Below, in pieces: positions 32,304 through 45,391 of a stretch of DNA of 64,000 nucleotides. Below the pieces are notes generated by a model. That model was given only the letters and a program-made list of their open reading frames with translations, was not told the origin of the DNA and did not search any database. Positions within the stretch are counted from its first letter, which is position 1, and each line of letters starts with the position of its first letter. Made by a program: the position numbers and the translations under genes. The stretch comes from Naganishia liquefaciens (taxonomy: Eukaryota; Basidiomycota; Tremellomycetes; Filobasidiales; Filobasidiaceae): positions 372,001-436,000 of the forward strand of contig BLZA01000049.1 in assembly GCA_013423385.1 (NCBI GenBank), written 5' to 3'.

Positions 32304-32783
32304 AATCAGTGCCATTTTTTCCGCGCAACACATAATACCAGAAAAATGCCGCTTGGCCAAAAGGCGACGGATCGACACCCCGGCTGCTCGCAGCCCTTAA
32401 AATTCGCACGCTCCTCTCTACACTAACACTGCCTTGGAACCAAGTGCAAAGGCTACAGGGAACATCACACAGATGCTAATCCGGCTTTCTTAGGATGCAA
32501 GCATAATTTTGGATGATACGCTTGACAGTGAAGAGATTTCCGAAAATCGTGCTTCTTGACACCACTCGAAATCATCCATAAACAGCGACGCACCGAAATA
32601 TAACCGGTTACGTGCGCAGACGCTCACTGCGATTGGTCGCCGCATTGTGTGCGATGCGCGACATCGAGTCCTCGTGTTTGCTGTAATTTGGGCCGGGCTG
32701 CCAGTATTGCTATGACAATCACAATATTTGTATCACGGACATATTGTGAGGCCAGACGGTACTATGTAAGGGCAGGCAAGGTC
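32304..32783. other. Spacer between tRNA-Leu and repeat B
   Basis: These 480 bases hold no supported gene. They include the 5' flank of tRNA-Leu. Confidence 0.4.
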
Positions 32784-32842
32784 GCCCGATGTTTTCGGAG
32801 CTGCGTGGCAGAATACTATGAGCATGTGTCGAAAAAAAGTCA

Positions 32843-32860
32843 GGGGTTAGGGGTTAGGGG
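32843..32860 (+). repeat. Interstitial telomere-like motif (copy B)
   Basis: It is identical to the GGGGTTA-unit run of copy A and at the same place in the duplicated block. Confidence 0.6.
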
Positions 32861-32925
32861 ACAGCCTTCAAGTGACCACGAGGCGATGATACTGTCTGGG
32901 GGTTTTGCTGAAGCAAAAGGACAGC

Positions 32926-32929
32926 AAAA
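32926..32929 (-). terminator. Pol III terminator of tRNA-Phe copy B
   Basis: The TTTT run is in the same place as in copy A. Confidence 0.6.
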
Positions 32930-32934
32930 GGATT

Positions 32935-33030
32935 TGTCCGCTCTGTGGATTGAACACAGGACCTGCGGTATCCGGATAGACGTCTTTTCGAACGCTTCAG
33001 ACCGTCGCTCTCCCACTGAGCTAAGCAGAC
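32935..33030 (-). tRNA. tRNA-Phe(GAA) with intron, copy B
   Basis: The 96-base gene and its 24-nt intron are identical to copy A, including the A-C mismatch in the anticodon stem. Flanking changes between the two copies spare the gene itself, which fits two functional genes under selection or a very recent duplication. Confidence 0.9.
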
Positions 33031-33186
33031 TTCGATGACCTTTTGGCCTTTTTATGCAAACAGTACGCGTGATTGCCATCAAACATCATGCGTTCACAGC
33101 CGGTGTGCAGAAAGAGAGCAACAGGCTGCCACAACTGCTGAGATGCAAATGATGCGTCAGATGGCTTGTATCACAGGCATCTACAT

Positions 33187-33697
33187 TGGCTACAGCAGAT
33201 GACCTCTCTGTATTCCCGAGGAATGACTGCCGTGTCATCTTTGCTGGCCCAGCACCCGGACATCTGTCCCTGCTCTCTGCTGAACACGGGTCGCTTTCAG
33301 TCAGCTTCAAGCTGACGAGCGTCAGGCGTGTGCTTGAGCTTCCGCTCACCCATTGGATGAGGAGACAGCTCCCTACACTTGAACCCGTCTACTCGAGCGA
33401 CAATTGTGCGACGCCGGCTCGAGCACTTGGTTCAGCCTGCCGTGAAGCGCGATCGGTCGTGGAGACTTCAAGCACACTATGCACAACGCACTATGCACAA
33501 CGCCAGCAATATAGCAGGTTGCGCGTGCGAGGTCTTCATCCTGTCCCGCCGACCAGGCGATGCAAAGGGTCGTCTCGCCAGGCTCAATGATGGCTGTTTG
33601 CTCAGAGTCGCCATCCCCGATCTCAACTTGCGCTTGACCTCCTACATAACGGACAGCCATGACAAGTCACAACCATAATATCCACTACCGACTACAC
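33187..33697. other. Intergenic; short tandem repeat
   Basis: This is the 3' flank of VPS13. The 14-bp unit CACTATGCACAACG is repeated twice at 33475-33502. Overlapping frames of 95-134 codons on both strands have no motifs and I regard them as chance. Confidence 0.4.
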
Positions 33698-36600
33698 CTA
33701 TCGTGATCGTGTACCGCTCATTGCGATATTCGCCAACTCCCGTTCATTATTGTGTTCTTTGATCACGCTAAGAATGTCTTCATTAGCAAACGCCAATGTC
33801 ATGAATCGGGACAGCTCACTTTGAAAGCGCGTTGAACAGGAAACCCTTTTGCGCCTTTTCTGGCAGAGGGATGAAAGGTCCATTGACGTTATCTTGCATG
33901 ACCAATCCAATCCCCCCTGTATCCATGATGATCGTCTTGAGATCGGCGAAAGGAATCTCCCACCGGAGTTGCATCTTTGACAGAATGATGCACAGGATTC
34001 TGGTCTTGGTAACAATGATGGCCGAATCTTCTCGGTTGAGATGAACATGCGCTACATAAGTCTCGTTGAAGAATTTGCCGTGCTCTGTCGTGCGGTCGTC
34101 AATCTACGTCAAGTGCAATCTTGAGCGACTTACCGAGATCCTTCAACCAGAACTGTCCCAGTGCCTTGTCCTCGTTAAATGGCTGCATCGCATTATGCAG
34201 TCAGTCTTTAGGCCTCTAGAAGTGGCGGACACACCCACCTCTAAAACACCGTTCGATCCGGGGAACCGTGGGTACCGCACCCTGTCCAAACCTTCAGCGT
34301 CGAAAACTGTTGTGGTGTTTCGGATGCCCTCCGATACGTTTGAGGCAAAGTCAAACACTCCCGAGACAGGTTTGGCAATGGCGCTGTAAACGACAGTCAG
34401 TACGGAGAAACTATTTCGTTTTGCTGGATGTCACAGACCCAACAAAGCCCTAAACATCGAAAAGGATAAGGATCAGGCACTTAGATCCCGTTGTGCGCAT
34501 TGTTCTCACCTTGCCGACCCCCTTGAAGAAGCCACCAACGCCTCCTGCCTCGGCCCCCTCCAGGGGCTTGAGCTGAACATGGGATTGTCAAAGGGCTGAA
34601 ACCCGGCACAGGGGAAGCACCTACAGCGAGACCCTCGAACCCGCTTGCCACACTCGACGCAAACACGTTGGCTCCATTGGCAATTCCATACCTGAAAAGG
34701 GGGCTGCCGTCAGAGCCGGCAAGAGCTCAGAGATGGGCTGACTTACAGGGCGTGCTTTGGCTTGTTTCGACGAAGTGTCATTCTTCGTCGTGCTTGCCAT
34801 TCCGAATCCAAAGCTGCCGCCGATATACCTGGCTGCCTGTCAGACTGGGCGCACATGAGGTGATGCTGTTTGACCTACCCTTGCCGATACTGCCCGTCAC
34901 TTTGCTGAAACTGTCCGAAAATCCGTAGGTGAGCTTTTTTGCAAAGCTCGACGCTCCCTGCATTGCCATGCTGCTATCAGTCACGATTCACAATCTTGTA
35001 TTCGCCATTCTTACTCTGGCTAAGCCCACGCCCAGCTCTTTACCGCCGTGCATGACGATACCCTGATATGGCTCGTAAAAGATGTCCGTGAATCCAGAAC
35101 TGACGTTGTTGAGCAGCCCGACGGGATTTCCGAGAAAGTCGGCAGAGCCCAAAACCCTGTACAATTGCGAGATGATTTGTTCCTGGTAATGAAGCACGAG
35201 TCTTTCCTGTAATGATGGCCAGGTGACACGGGCATTCTCCAAAAACAAAGCGTTTAATCGCAGTGGTGCACCGTTGATGTTGCCCAGCGCCATGGTCAGC
35301 GCATTCAGGAAAAAGACTAACGGGTTCCTTGTGCTAGGCCTGATGCAGACTTCATCAGAAGGTATGTCAACATGCAAGATGGGGGACTGCTCACTTTTTG
35401 TCTACATTGACACGTTCCGTTCTCATAAAGGATATGTCGATTTGCGTTGGTTGTAAAGCAAGAAGCTCAAAGTAGATCATTGCACCAGGAGCAACGGGAG
35501 GGGGTTCCGGAATGTCGGCAGGATTCTCGAACAGAACGCTGCGTGAAACGAGGATTAGCACGCCAGTCGCGTCGCCACGCTCCAGTCCTTACTCTGGAAT
35601 TGGCTCCTCCCACGAGGCATTTTCGAATTTGGAGAAATCGTACAGAGCGAATAAAAAGTCTTCGTCGAGTTCAATAGTGATCATCTGCAACAAGATACTG
35701 GCGTATTTGATATATGTCACGCCGTGTTCTACGTAAAGCGATCAGCTGCAATAAGAAACCTCGTAAGTCTCAAGCTACTCACGATCATCGCGAAGAATCG
35801 TAACAGCAGCTTGCAAAGTCGGACGAGCCTCAAGCTCTTTGGAGTCTTTTGGCTGGATTGTTGGATACAGGATGATTGGATACAATCCGCCAAAAAGTTG
35901 ATTGTCGATCTGGATCCATCCGCAATCGAGACTGGCATCGTAAGATGTGGCGTAATTATTGTAAGCCATCTTCAGCCCTCTGAATGAGAGATACATCAAT
36001 TCTTGCAGATTTTTATTGACAACGGAGAGGCCCACACCCTCCAGCTTGATTTCGAGGGTGAGATTAGGTTTTTCTGAAGATTCGACTGTTTCGAATGCGC
36101 TCGAGTTGGTACCGGATACACTATCGGCTCGCTGCATGTTTGGACGCGCAGGCTTGTACAAACTGTTCTTCTCGTCATACCGCGAAATGACCAAGACTTG
36201 GGACTGGCCTTCAGTCCGAACGTCGATGGAGAATACACCCGAAGGACTAGCTGAATTTGGGCCGGGAACTTTCCATGGTGGCAGTATACCGATCTCCATG
36301 ACGTCGATGTCCCTTTCACTGCTGCCCACAGCCAACCTGATTTTCTTGCTTCGAGCAGCGGGATAATCCCATGAAAAAGGAATGGTGGAGTATCCTGGCA
36401 GATCCTCATATTGCCGATCCTGAGGAGGTGGAGTGTATTGTGTATCTTCCGTTTGGCGGAAACGCATGCGAACGTTCGTTTCGTTTCGAATCTGAATCGG
36501 CCATTGCTCCGTCTCCTCGCTGATGAAGAGGAAAATGGTGGCGTCCTGCAAACGGCATTCGACGCGTAGCAGGCTCGGGTCACCCGTTCCGTTGAGCTGT

Positions 36601-39600
36601 GGTAGCAAGAGGAAGGTTTTGCCGACAATCGCTATGTCGATCGGAGCCGACCATCTGGTCCCGGTTCCTGCGAGTCCGAGGGAAAGTTGCTCAGAGGCAG
36701 TCTTTTTGAAGGCATGCCAATAGACTTTTTCGCCCGGTCTGACTTCGCGATAGTTTTCCGTGCGGTGTTGGCGGACCTGTAACGACTTGCGATAGTTGTT
36801 GACAATCACATATCGCGGAGTCAGGGTCACAGCCTTGCTGAGCTTGTACTGCAAATGAGGATCAAGATGTCAGATTATTGCCGTCTGAGGGGTTTAGTCT
36901 AGTCTGCTCACTTTGCCCATTCCTTCCCCGTAAGACATGCCAATCTGATATTCCACACGTCCCTTGTCTGCAGCGACCTTGATCTGAGAATCGGCAGATA
37001 CTCCTTCAAATGACACGGGCTGGATCCGGCGGTGAGCATATCGTCTCACGCATGATGAAGGAGGATTTACCTCGGACCAATCTGAATCCCCGACCCGTAT
37101 GTACATTCGATTGCCGCGGTCTTCCTTAGGATAGGAAAACACTGGAAGAGGGCACCATCAATCGCTGTATCGGAACGATTGCCGTGATGCTCACTGAACG
37201 GAGTAGGTATCTCATTACGATAGTCATCTGCCGGGGAAAATGAGATGATCATTTTCTGCCTGCCACGTCACTTACTCTTGAATCGGTCGCGACCGGCAAG
37301 TTCTCCGGGATTTCCAGACCAATTCTTGTAAGCCATATCGAAGGGAAGGCCGGTCTTATTGATGACTACGTATGGACTGTATAGGATCACCTTGAAGGCA
37401 CCTCCAGAATCTGGGTACTTGCTGCAGCTATCCGTCAAGTCCAGAGTCCGATAGCCAGTGATAGATCCACTTACAAGTAATGTAACTTCAGCTTCAATTC
37501 AGCATTCCTGTTGTCCCGCAAGGAGATCTCGTTTTCGACCCGGAAGTCATCTGGATCGTCTGTGTTGATGATGGCGAAATCGCTTTGCTTGAACCCTACA
37601 GCCGAACGGCTGAGAACGAAGGCATCGCGTAGATGAACTTAGGACTCACCAGAATCTTGTACGAGCACCGACAGCATGAGCAGATGACTTAGATTGACTG
37701 TGTGTATCGGACTAACGCCGCCCTTGATCAGGAAATTGGTCGTGTTCGTTCCCAGATGCTTGTCGTATACGCGATATCGTATGTTGTAAGGCAAAAGGTT
37801 CTCAATCTCGACTGGGGCGCGTATACGGAGCTTCATGCGCGGATACGCCCTGCGAAACAGCACCGTAAGACACACAGCGCATGCTTAACCTTCCCAGCGC
37901 TTTCTTCGACTCACCTGGTCAAGGGATCCTTTTTATCATAGATCGCAGCGGCTTGACAACGGAAAGGCGCTTCCTGCTCGGACTCATGCTTGCAAGTGAG
38001 AGCTCTAACAGGGTTGCGCATCAAGTCCCGCCAGCCGAAAGCGGTGCTGGGCCATGAATAGCCGCCGATCGGCCGAAGAATCACACGCGAATGCACGACC
38101 GCTTCCAATGGCATGGGCCATTTCTCTCCGGGCTGAATACTGTACGTCGCTCGACTGAGCTTGTTGGCGCTGTCCAGCAGTTTGGCTTCCATAGGCAAAT
38201 GGGTTTCATTTTCGACGACAAAGGTTGAGCGAAAGGTGATGTGTTTGACATTGTCCTTTAGAGCGATCTCGCAAGCCAGATGGTACCTGGAATCGTGTAA
38301 GGCTGGTGATAAAAGGAAAAGGAACTCTCCCTCTCGCTCTACCGAGATGCCCCGAACCTCGTCCCATTGCATACTGTCGATGGTCACCGCGAATGCGTTT
38401 CGACTAGCCGCGGAAATATTTTCTCGCTGTTGCCTCTTGTCCTGGAATCTCCATGGAACGGATTCATTGTCAGAGAGTCGCTGGAGATTAGCTTTTGCTC
38501 CGGACCTGAGTTTGCTATCATGTCCAATGTCGTTGCGGATCGTGATGGTTCGACCTGTGAGATTTCGGACAACGAAAGGCGCGTCACGGGTTTCGATACC
38601 TTGACGTTTTTTCTCTTCCTTCCGGGCATGAACAGTTGTGGAGGTTATTGCCAGCTCGATGAAAGCGGCAGTCATGTTCATCTCCAATCGTCGATCAGAA
38701 TAAAGGCTGACTTTGGTGTTCTTGCTTCCGTTAGGAAACGTCTTTGTCTTTGCCGAGATACCGAATTCCCAGGGATCTAGAAGCGGCTCCCAGTGCGAAT
38801 TCTTGAGGTTATAGTAATGAACCGAGGGTTTGAAAGCGACGCTCGCGTTGAGATCTCCCGACCAGTCTTTGGCTTTACACGAAAAGGCAGGTGTCTGCAG
38901 ATGTACAACTGGCAGCTCGTGAACGTCGCCGATCAGGACAAGCTGGAAGCCACCGAACGAGGCATCCAAGATTTCAGTTGAAAGCTTGGTAAGTTTTGGT
39001 CCACCCGTGCTCCCTGAAATGGGCGTCGCCGGCAATTCAGGTCTACGGGTGACAGTGGATCGTCGCGCAGACCTTGATGCTCGACGCTGCTTGGCGGCAT
39101 CATCCATGACATCTTCGGAATCAGCCTGCGGGTTTTGTCGACTGGCGAGGGCAATCGCCTTGTTTGCGACATCTGTGATGAGCAGCAAGTCGTTATAGGA
39201 AGCTCGGAAAACAATCGTTTGCACTCCCAAAGCGACATGGGTCCCAGACGAGCCCCCTTCACCACTCGCGGAATATCCGAGCGTGATATTGACATCATCC
39301 AAGAAACGAGATCGATCGCTCGGATCGTCCATATGTCCGAAAAACATGCCGAGCTGCTGGATTGCGAGCGTTACGTTGTGCTGCAGAAGGCAACCCATTC
39401 AGGGTTATTAAAGCCCAAAACATCCTCCGAATCCTTACCTGTTTGGTCAAAACCATATGTGCGATCCGCACTTCGATTAAGCCAGTATTCTTGACCGAAT
39501 CGCTGGCCAACAACAACACGGCAGCATCGGACACGTTCAATTGAATTGACATGCTGCTTTCTGGCTTCTTGGCAGAGCTTCTCGCCAGGGACGCAACTGG

Positions 39601-42600
39601 CTCTGTTTTCAAACGCTCATCAGCTATTTCAGCTTCCATATCGTCCTTGCCATTATCGTCATCCAGTGAAGCGAAATCCATCAATGCATAAAGCGGGTCG
39701 GCAGCGAGAATAAAGCGGGGGCCATTGACGTCGAGACTCAAGTTGGAAGCTGCGTCCTCACCACCGGCGACCTCATACTTAACATGTCTGTGTGGGGCTT
39801 GTTTAGTCTAGTCTCAGACTTCTCGGTGTCCTTGAAAGCATAGACTTACATTTGGCTCTCATCGCTTGTCGATCGTGGCAGAAAGTCTCGATATAAGGAT
39901 GCGCCAGGCCGTGTGTTTGATAGGGTGACCGCCGCAAGCTTGACGTCTGCAGATTGAGATCCGTCGAGGCCCTTATCAAAGGTTGACACCACATCATCGA
40001 TCTCGAAACGAATGATGGAATGACCCTCTAAAGTGGCTTTGCTAATGGCCTTTGCGTCGAATAGCTCGAGGCGGATCGTGGGAACGTTGAACCGGATATT
40101 CAGAGAAGAAGGCGCGGGCTCGATTGGCTTCTCGCCTCCAGCTTGCATCTGCGGTATCTCAAGACTGCTTGATTCCTCTACATTGGCAGCAAGCGGCGGT
40201 GGCTGTTCATTGTGTGTGTCCCTTAAAGCTGAAGGGAGTTCGCTCAAAATGGCCATTATCAGTCGGTACTGAGACTGTGTGAGGGTCATCACAACGTCGT
40301 TGCTCTTTCCCGCAACCTGCAAGATCGACTCAGCCTCCGCAAGCCTTGTGATTCATGCTCCTCGACTCACCTTGGTGTGATCGTGCGCCTCGTCATCCGC
40401 AATTGTGTCTGCGCCGAGTTGCTCAATTCTCGCGCGAAGGTCCACATCTGCCAGTATTGGCATGTGTTCCTTTGCCATCAGTGATTCTGAGGCGATACTG
40501 ATTCCGGTGAGACTGGCATCGATTGCCGAAGCTCGCGGTCGATCCTTGAAGTATTCGTTCCGGGCAGAGACTTGACCAAGGCGTACGATGACTCTTTCGT
40601 CTCCTGGCTTTTGGTCATCACCGAGACGCGGCAGTACAAGAATCGGAGTCTTCACTTCCACGTCGTACCTCATGCGAACCACCTCTGCAGCCCTTTGCAT
40701 AGCTGCTTGAGACGCTGCATCATATACCGCTTTGAGCCGTACTAGTTTGGTCAAAAATGCACTTAGATGTTGCAGCGGTCTCGGCGACACTAGCACTTTG
40801 AGAGATCCGCTTCTGAGCTTGACGAAGGAGTTATAGCCGGGAAAAGTTTCTTGATCGGCTGGATCATAAGTCTCGTATGTCAGGTTGGCGAGATCTTGAC
40901 CTTCGATTGTAATAATATCCCGCTCATTGGAGTGAGAATTGCCGTCCGCTAGTTCGTCTCGGAAGGTGATGTTGCCTAGACTGGCTCCCAAGCGCATGGT
41001 TCCGCTTCTCAGAAGGAGAGCAACGTCTGCAGTGGTCAAGGCCAATGTTGCAAATTGTCTGGATTCATTCAGTAGGGACACTGCGAGACAGAGGTAAATG
41101 AATACGCGTTGGTGAACCTATTTCGACAGAAAAGCTTACACTGTACTCCACGTAGCCGGACCCGGATTCGAAGTTTGTCGCTATTCGCCTCTGGATCCTC
41201 AACATCTATTTGTGGGGTTCCCTCTGACGAGTTGTCGGGCACGAATGTCGTCATAATGAAGTCGTACAGCGAGATCAGAGGTTCAGGCTCAATATTCAGT
41301 TTCAACGTGGAGATACTTGTGTCAATTGACTGATCAATTCCGTCGTAGACAGACATGAACTCTGGAGATTCCTTGTTGACGCGTGCGTACTTGACTCGCA
41401 CAAGTTCTTCTTCCTCTTCGAGCAGAGTGACCACAACGGGCTGTCGTGTCTCGTTGCTCTGTAACATGTCGAGAGACAAGGTCTTCAGACCGAGATTGAC
41501 TGACATATCATATTGCCTGATAGCGAGGTCCAGGGCGAAGCCGTTCAAGGAGGCCGTTGCTAGTTGACGATCTTCTGCATCCGGTACTGATCTAGACAGA
41601 GAAGCCCTGAGCTCCCCGACTGCAAATTCCAGTTCAAAGGTCTTTTGTTTGAACTGCAGATTTTGATTCTGAGATGCCAGAAGAGGACGTCAGACCTGTA
41701 GCACGCTATTTTCAGTTTTGAGACATACGTCAGAGGTGTCGTCGATCGCGTCGTGAAAGTCACCCTCTTCGTCCCTCCGAGGGTCGGTCGCATCCGTCAA
41801 GAAGCTGGCGCTGTCGTCAAAGTCTTGCAATCCGTTGTCAAGCTGATAGCCGCCAGTATGCGAGGCAGGACGGGACTGAGGTTGACTGGAGCTCTCCGAA
41901 ACATCTGCGTCGGTCCTTGGAATTGCAATGTCAATCAGGCGCATTAAGCTCTCTGCGAGGGTGATTAGGTACCCGTCCAAGCGTGATAATCAGGAGAACT
42001 CACTATACTTGGTGTCGGAGAGGTTGACGTGCAGTCGAGGAAGGTGACCGGACACTTTCAGCTTGGTTAACTCCGGCACATTCAAAATTGCATTCTGAAT
42101 CATGAAATCCATTCCAATCTTCTCCACAATATGCAGCCTTGATGAGCCGTCGACCTGTGTGCCGAGGCCACGCATACAAGAGTCCCAACTGTTTCCGATG
42201 AGCAGCTGCGAGCAGAACATCAGCCAAGGAGATGAGTGTTAGAAGGGACGCGGCGCCTCGCCGAAATACTGACCTGAGTGGACTCGAGCTTCAAGCTAAA
42301 CTTGTCGTACATCAAGTTCTGTAGTCGTCCGTAATCATCTCCTTGTAGCGCGTGACCTCGTTTCGCCTGCACGGACTGAATTTCTCTTTGATCGGCCAGA
42401 GCGCTTTCAACCGCGATATGACCGGCATCGAGTACGAGGTGAAGTGAATCCAACGAGTCCATTCTACAGTCATCACGATACGTTCGAATCTCTCAGCTGC
42501 GGAGTGTCATTGGGATCAACGGGCTTACCGTTCAGGCACAATGATAATAGGCGCGTCCATATCGATTTGAACATCCATAGTCTTTCGAGGACGGCGAGGT

Positions 42601-45003
42601 GAGAATGGCCCGGATCGAGGCGATCTACATAGCGTACCTTGTGTCTCTCCAATGCATACTCCAAACCTGCTCTCGTGCCTTGCCGGAGACCCTCGAACGA
42701 CTGACCTGCTGCAGCCTAGAATGGCGGTGAACCGCTGTTGCGTGGTCTGATCGCTTCTAAGACTTACAATCAACGCATTCACGGATTCCAGCTCGCTGAC
42801 ATTACGGAAAAATGCAGAGACCGCTTCAACGTAACCCCTGTGATATACGATCTCCAGATGGCGCATCTTCGCCGAGATCCCAATATCGGCTCGGTGGTCT
42901 AGCGGGTTCTGCTCGTATCGGACAACGAAAAATGGGTCATCTTGTTGTGTCGAAAGATCATTTGCGCTGCCGATCCGTGAGATGGACTCCTTTTCCTTTA
43001 CTCGCACGATCTGAGGATGCAATGTATTGGGAGTCGTAGCGTCGGAGACGCTGAAACCGCCTAAAGCGACAGTGGCATCCAAGGTCGACGGCATTTGCAG
43101 AACATCGGCAGATAATTGGTCGAAGACTAGGGCAATCATATTGCGATCCCTGCCATATTTGCTGCTCCGCAAAGCAAATGATCCTTTGCCAAGGGTTGCA
43201 TGGATATGGTTGAGGATGGTTTCAGGTGCTAGTTCCGTAACATCTAGGATCTCGTCCTCTTCCTCCAACAGACTGGTAACCTCTTGTCGATCGGCCTCTG
43301 TGAGTTCATCCGCTGGCGTCTCGGCACTATTGGAAGCGGTAGGATTGCCGCTTCCCCAGACCCAGCTCATCCAGCCTCCCGGAACTTTCGGCTGATCGTT
43401 CGCTGCTGTAACCTGCATATCTTCGGTAAGTCGCTTTGTGACGCGTTGCTCTTTGGCCTTCCGCTTGGCCAGTTTTCGGAACCACCGGATATCCTCATAT
43501 GACAAGTCCAGTTCAAGCTTGTTGATGATTTCGAGGTCCTACGCCAGGGGGTCATGTTAGTGACAATATGATAAGAAAGGGAGATCAAAGCGCCAGACTC
43601 ACGTCACCTGTAAGAGGCTTGTTCGCTGCAAGCGTTCTAGTATATATTTCGACATATGTCTTGCGGTCATCTCGCCTTTGCGCCATGTATTCCCACGTCC
43701 ATCTCCGCTTCTTCTCGTGGATCTCGTTCAGGATCGCCCTTGCCAGTTTCCATCTTGCTTTTCCTCTATTTGCCTTCATCTCTGCAATTGTGGGGCGATA
43801 TTTGCGATACAAAGATGTTCTTTGGTAATAATGGAACAGTTCGATGACCCCGCTGGCGTCTCGCCACTGCGCGTCTTCTAGCACAATGCCGATTTCGTCG
43901 AAAGCGACGTTGACGTCCAACTTAGCGTTCTCCGGCGATGGTCGTTTGCGCATGATGACCCTGGCATCTCCAGCGATGGGCTGAACGACGTATCGATGTT
44001 CCGCTTCCCGATCTTTCCTTGAGATCATTTCTTCGAATGCCTTCCACATATCTATGGCATCCAAGCCTTCTCGCATGATACTAGGTGCATCCGAGTCGAC
44101 GTATACTGAGAGACTGTCCATCCGAGCAACCTACAAGCCAGAATAAACATCTCCATGAACCGATGTCTACCGTTTTGAACTCACCTTTCTCGTAGCATCG
44201 AGTACCTCCTTCACAAAGCCCTCGACCCAATTCTCGTCTGCAGAAAGCAGCTCGAAGCTGGAGAGAGTGATTCCAGCAGCGAAAGGATGCTAATCAGAAA
44301 GGAGAGAATCAGTCGACCTGCGATGCCGCTTAAATCACAGCATACCTCAGGGATACTTGTGTCGTCTTCGTAGCGAATGTGAATGTTCTTGATCGAAGCT
44401 TGAACATTTCCCGCTGCTTTCTCTGCCACAGAACTGACTCCCAGCCAATCCAGCCATCCTTGCTCTGCAGCAAAGAGCGGATAGTCAGAATGGCCAGGCG
44501 TGACAACCAATGATGAATATAACCTACTCTTTTGCCCCTGTTTTTCTGCGGCTAATGCCTCTCTGGCCGCAGCTTCCTTCGCCTCGAGCTGTCGCAATTG
44601 GTCCTGCTTGACTTTCTGTAGCTTTCGCTCCTCTTCTACCAAATCCACGTCTCCAGAGACCTTTTTCATCTTAACCAGGAGGAAGACATCCTCGATGACC
44701 ACGCGGATGGGCTCACTACCGAGCGTCGTCAGCGGCACATAGATATGAAACTGTCCGATAAGGCCTTTGTGAACTTCGACTGGCAGATTGAATGCGTCCA
44801 GTGCCTCGCGCTTGATTTGCAGGTCCTTGAGTGCCAGAGATCCAGACACTAAGCTGAACTGCAGATCATTCTCGGAAAAATTTTCGATGTATGGCGCCAC
44901 GAAGCCGTTGACCAGCTGCCAGAAATTGCTCAGCGTTCGTGAGAGACACCACGAGAACGCATGAGACTCACTCTTGTCACGACTTTGCGGATCGCTTGAG
45001 CCA
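33698..45003 (-). CDS. VPS13: VPS13 bridge-type lipid transfer protein
   Basis: A giant protein at membrane contact sites that moves phospholipids through a long hydrophobic groove. The first exon encodes only MAQAIRKVVTR (45003-44971); after an intron the chorein domain continues LVNGFVAPYIENFSENDLQ and LALKDLQIKREALDAFNLPVEV, then VRVVIEDVFLLV-type strands. The long middle region has many beta-rich repeats with typical words such as IKNIHIRYEDD and LSVYVDSDAPS. At about 39,400-36,000 lies the SHR-BD/VAB region (FVVENETHLPMEAKLLD, YSIQPGEKWPMPLEA, FKVILYSPYVVINKTGLPF). The C-terminal part has ATG2-C/PH-like blocks: NVFASSVASGFEGLA, VVRYPRF-type sequence, VHLNREDSAIIVTKTRILC and LRWEIPFADLKTII. 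It ends ERELANIAMSGTRSR. With small introns removed the product should be about 3,200-3,400 residues, near the normal VPS13 size. It starts head-to-head with the EDEM gene. Confidence 0.95.
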
Positions 45004-45391
45004 TTGTCCAATTTCGAAAGCCCTGGGGTTCCCAGGCCTAGCGTGTGATCTACCAGTGTGGTAGATGCGAAGCAGGCTTAGATTTCAGCAGGCGTATTGC
45101 AGTAGACTCGAAAGACAGAGATGCAGTCTATATTCTCCGAAGAAGAGCGAGATGCACAGATACGATGACGTCTGAATGTATAGTGGACTGTCGGCCAGAG
45201 TTGGATGTCTCAAGCCCGGCCCGATCGCCTTCCCTTCCGGCTTCATGCCAGCTTTCATGCCCGACTTGAGGTGCTTTGATGTATGCTTTCGACTGGAGTC
45301 GCTCTCCAACTCATCACTGCAACAACCACATCTTGTATTACCAGTCGTAATTCCTCCCGCACAGGGCAGCTTGGCCTCGCAGGGACGAGGG
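45004..45391. promoter_or_regulatory. Bidirectional promoter between VPS13 and the EDEM-like gene
   Basis: The start codons diverge across 388 bases. An in-frame ATG at 45176 could extend the EDEM-like protein by 72 residues, but that would place its signal peptide internally, so this part is better read as promoter and leader. Confidence 0.5.

Larger units (their letters stand above)
32784..33186. repeat. Direct repeat copy B (tRNA-Phe segment)
   Basis: This is the second copy of the block at 31522-31923, with one inserted T near the left end and a handful of substitutions, all outside the tRNA gene. It lies 860 bases from copy A, with tRNA-Leu in between. Confidence 0.9.

Noticed and set aside
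31522-33186. The two direct repeats as the ends of a retrotransposon
   Set aside because: The repeats contain tRNA genes, lack TG...CA ends and a target-site duplication, and the 860 bases between them hold only a tRNA gene and no coding remains of such an element.
33186-33660. Overlapping frames of 95-134 codons on both strands next to the VPS13 3' end
   Set aside because: They overlap each other, include a tandem repeat and have no motifs; VPS13 itself ends cleanly at 33698.
45176-45391. An upstream in-frame ATG extending the EDEM-like protein by 72 residues
   Set aside because: It would put the signal peptide inside the protein; the ATG at 45392 places it at the N-terminus.
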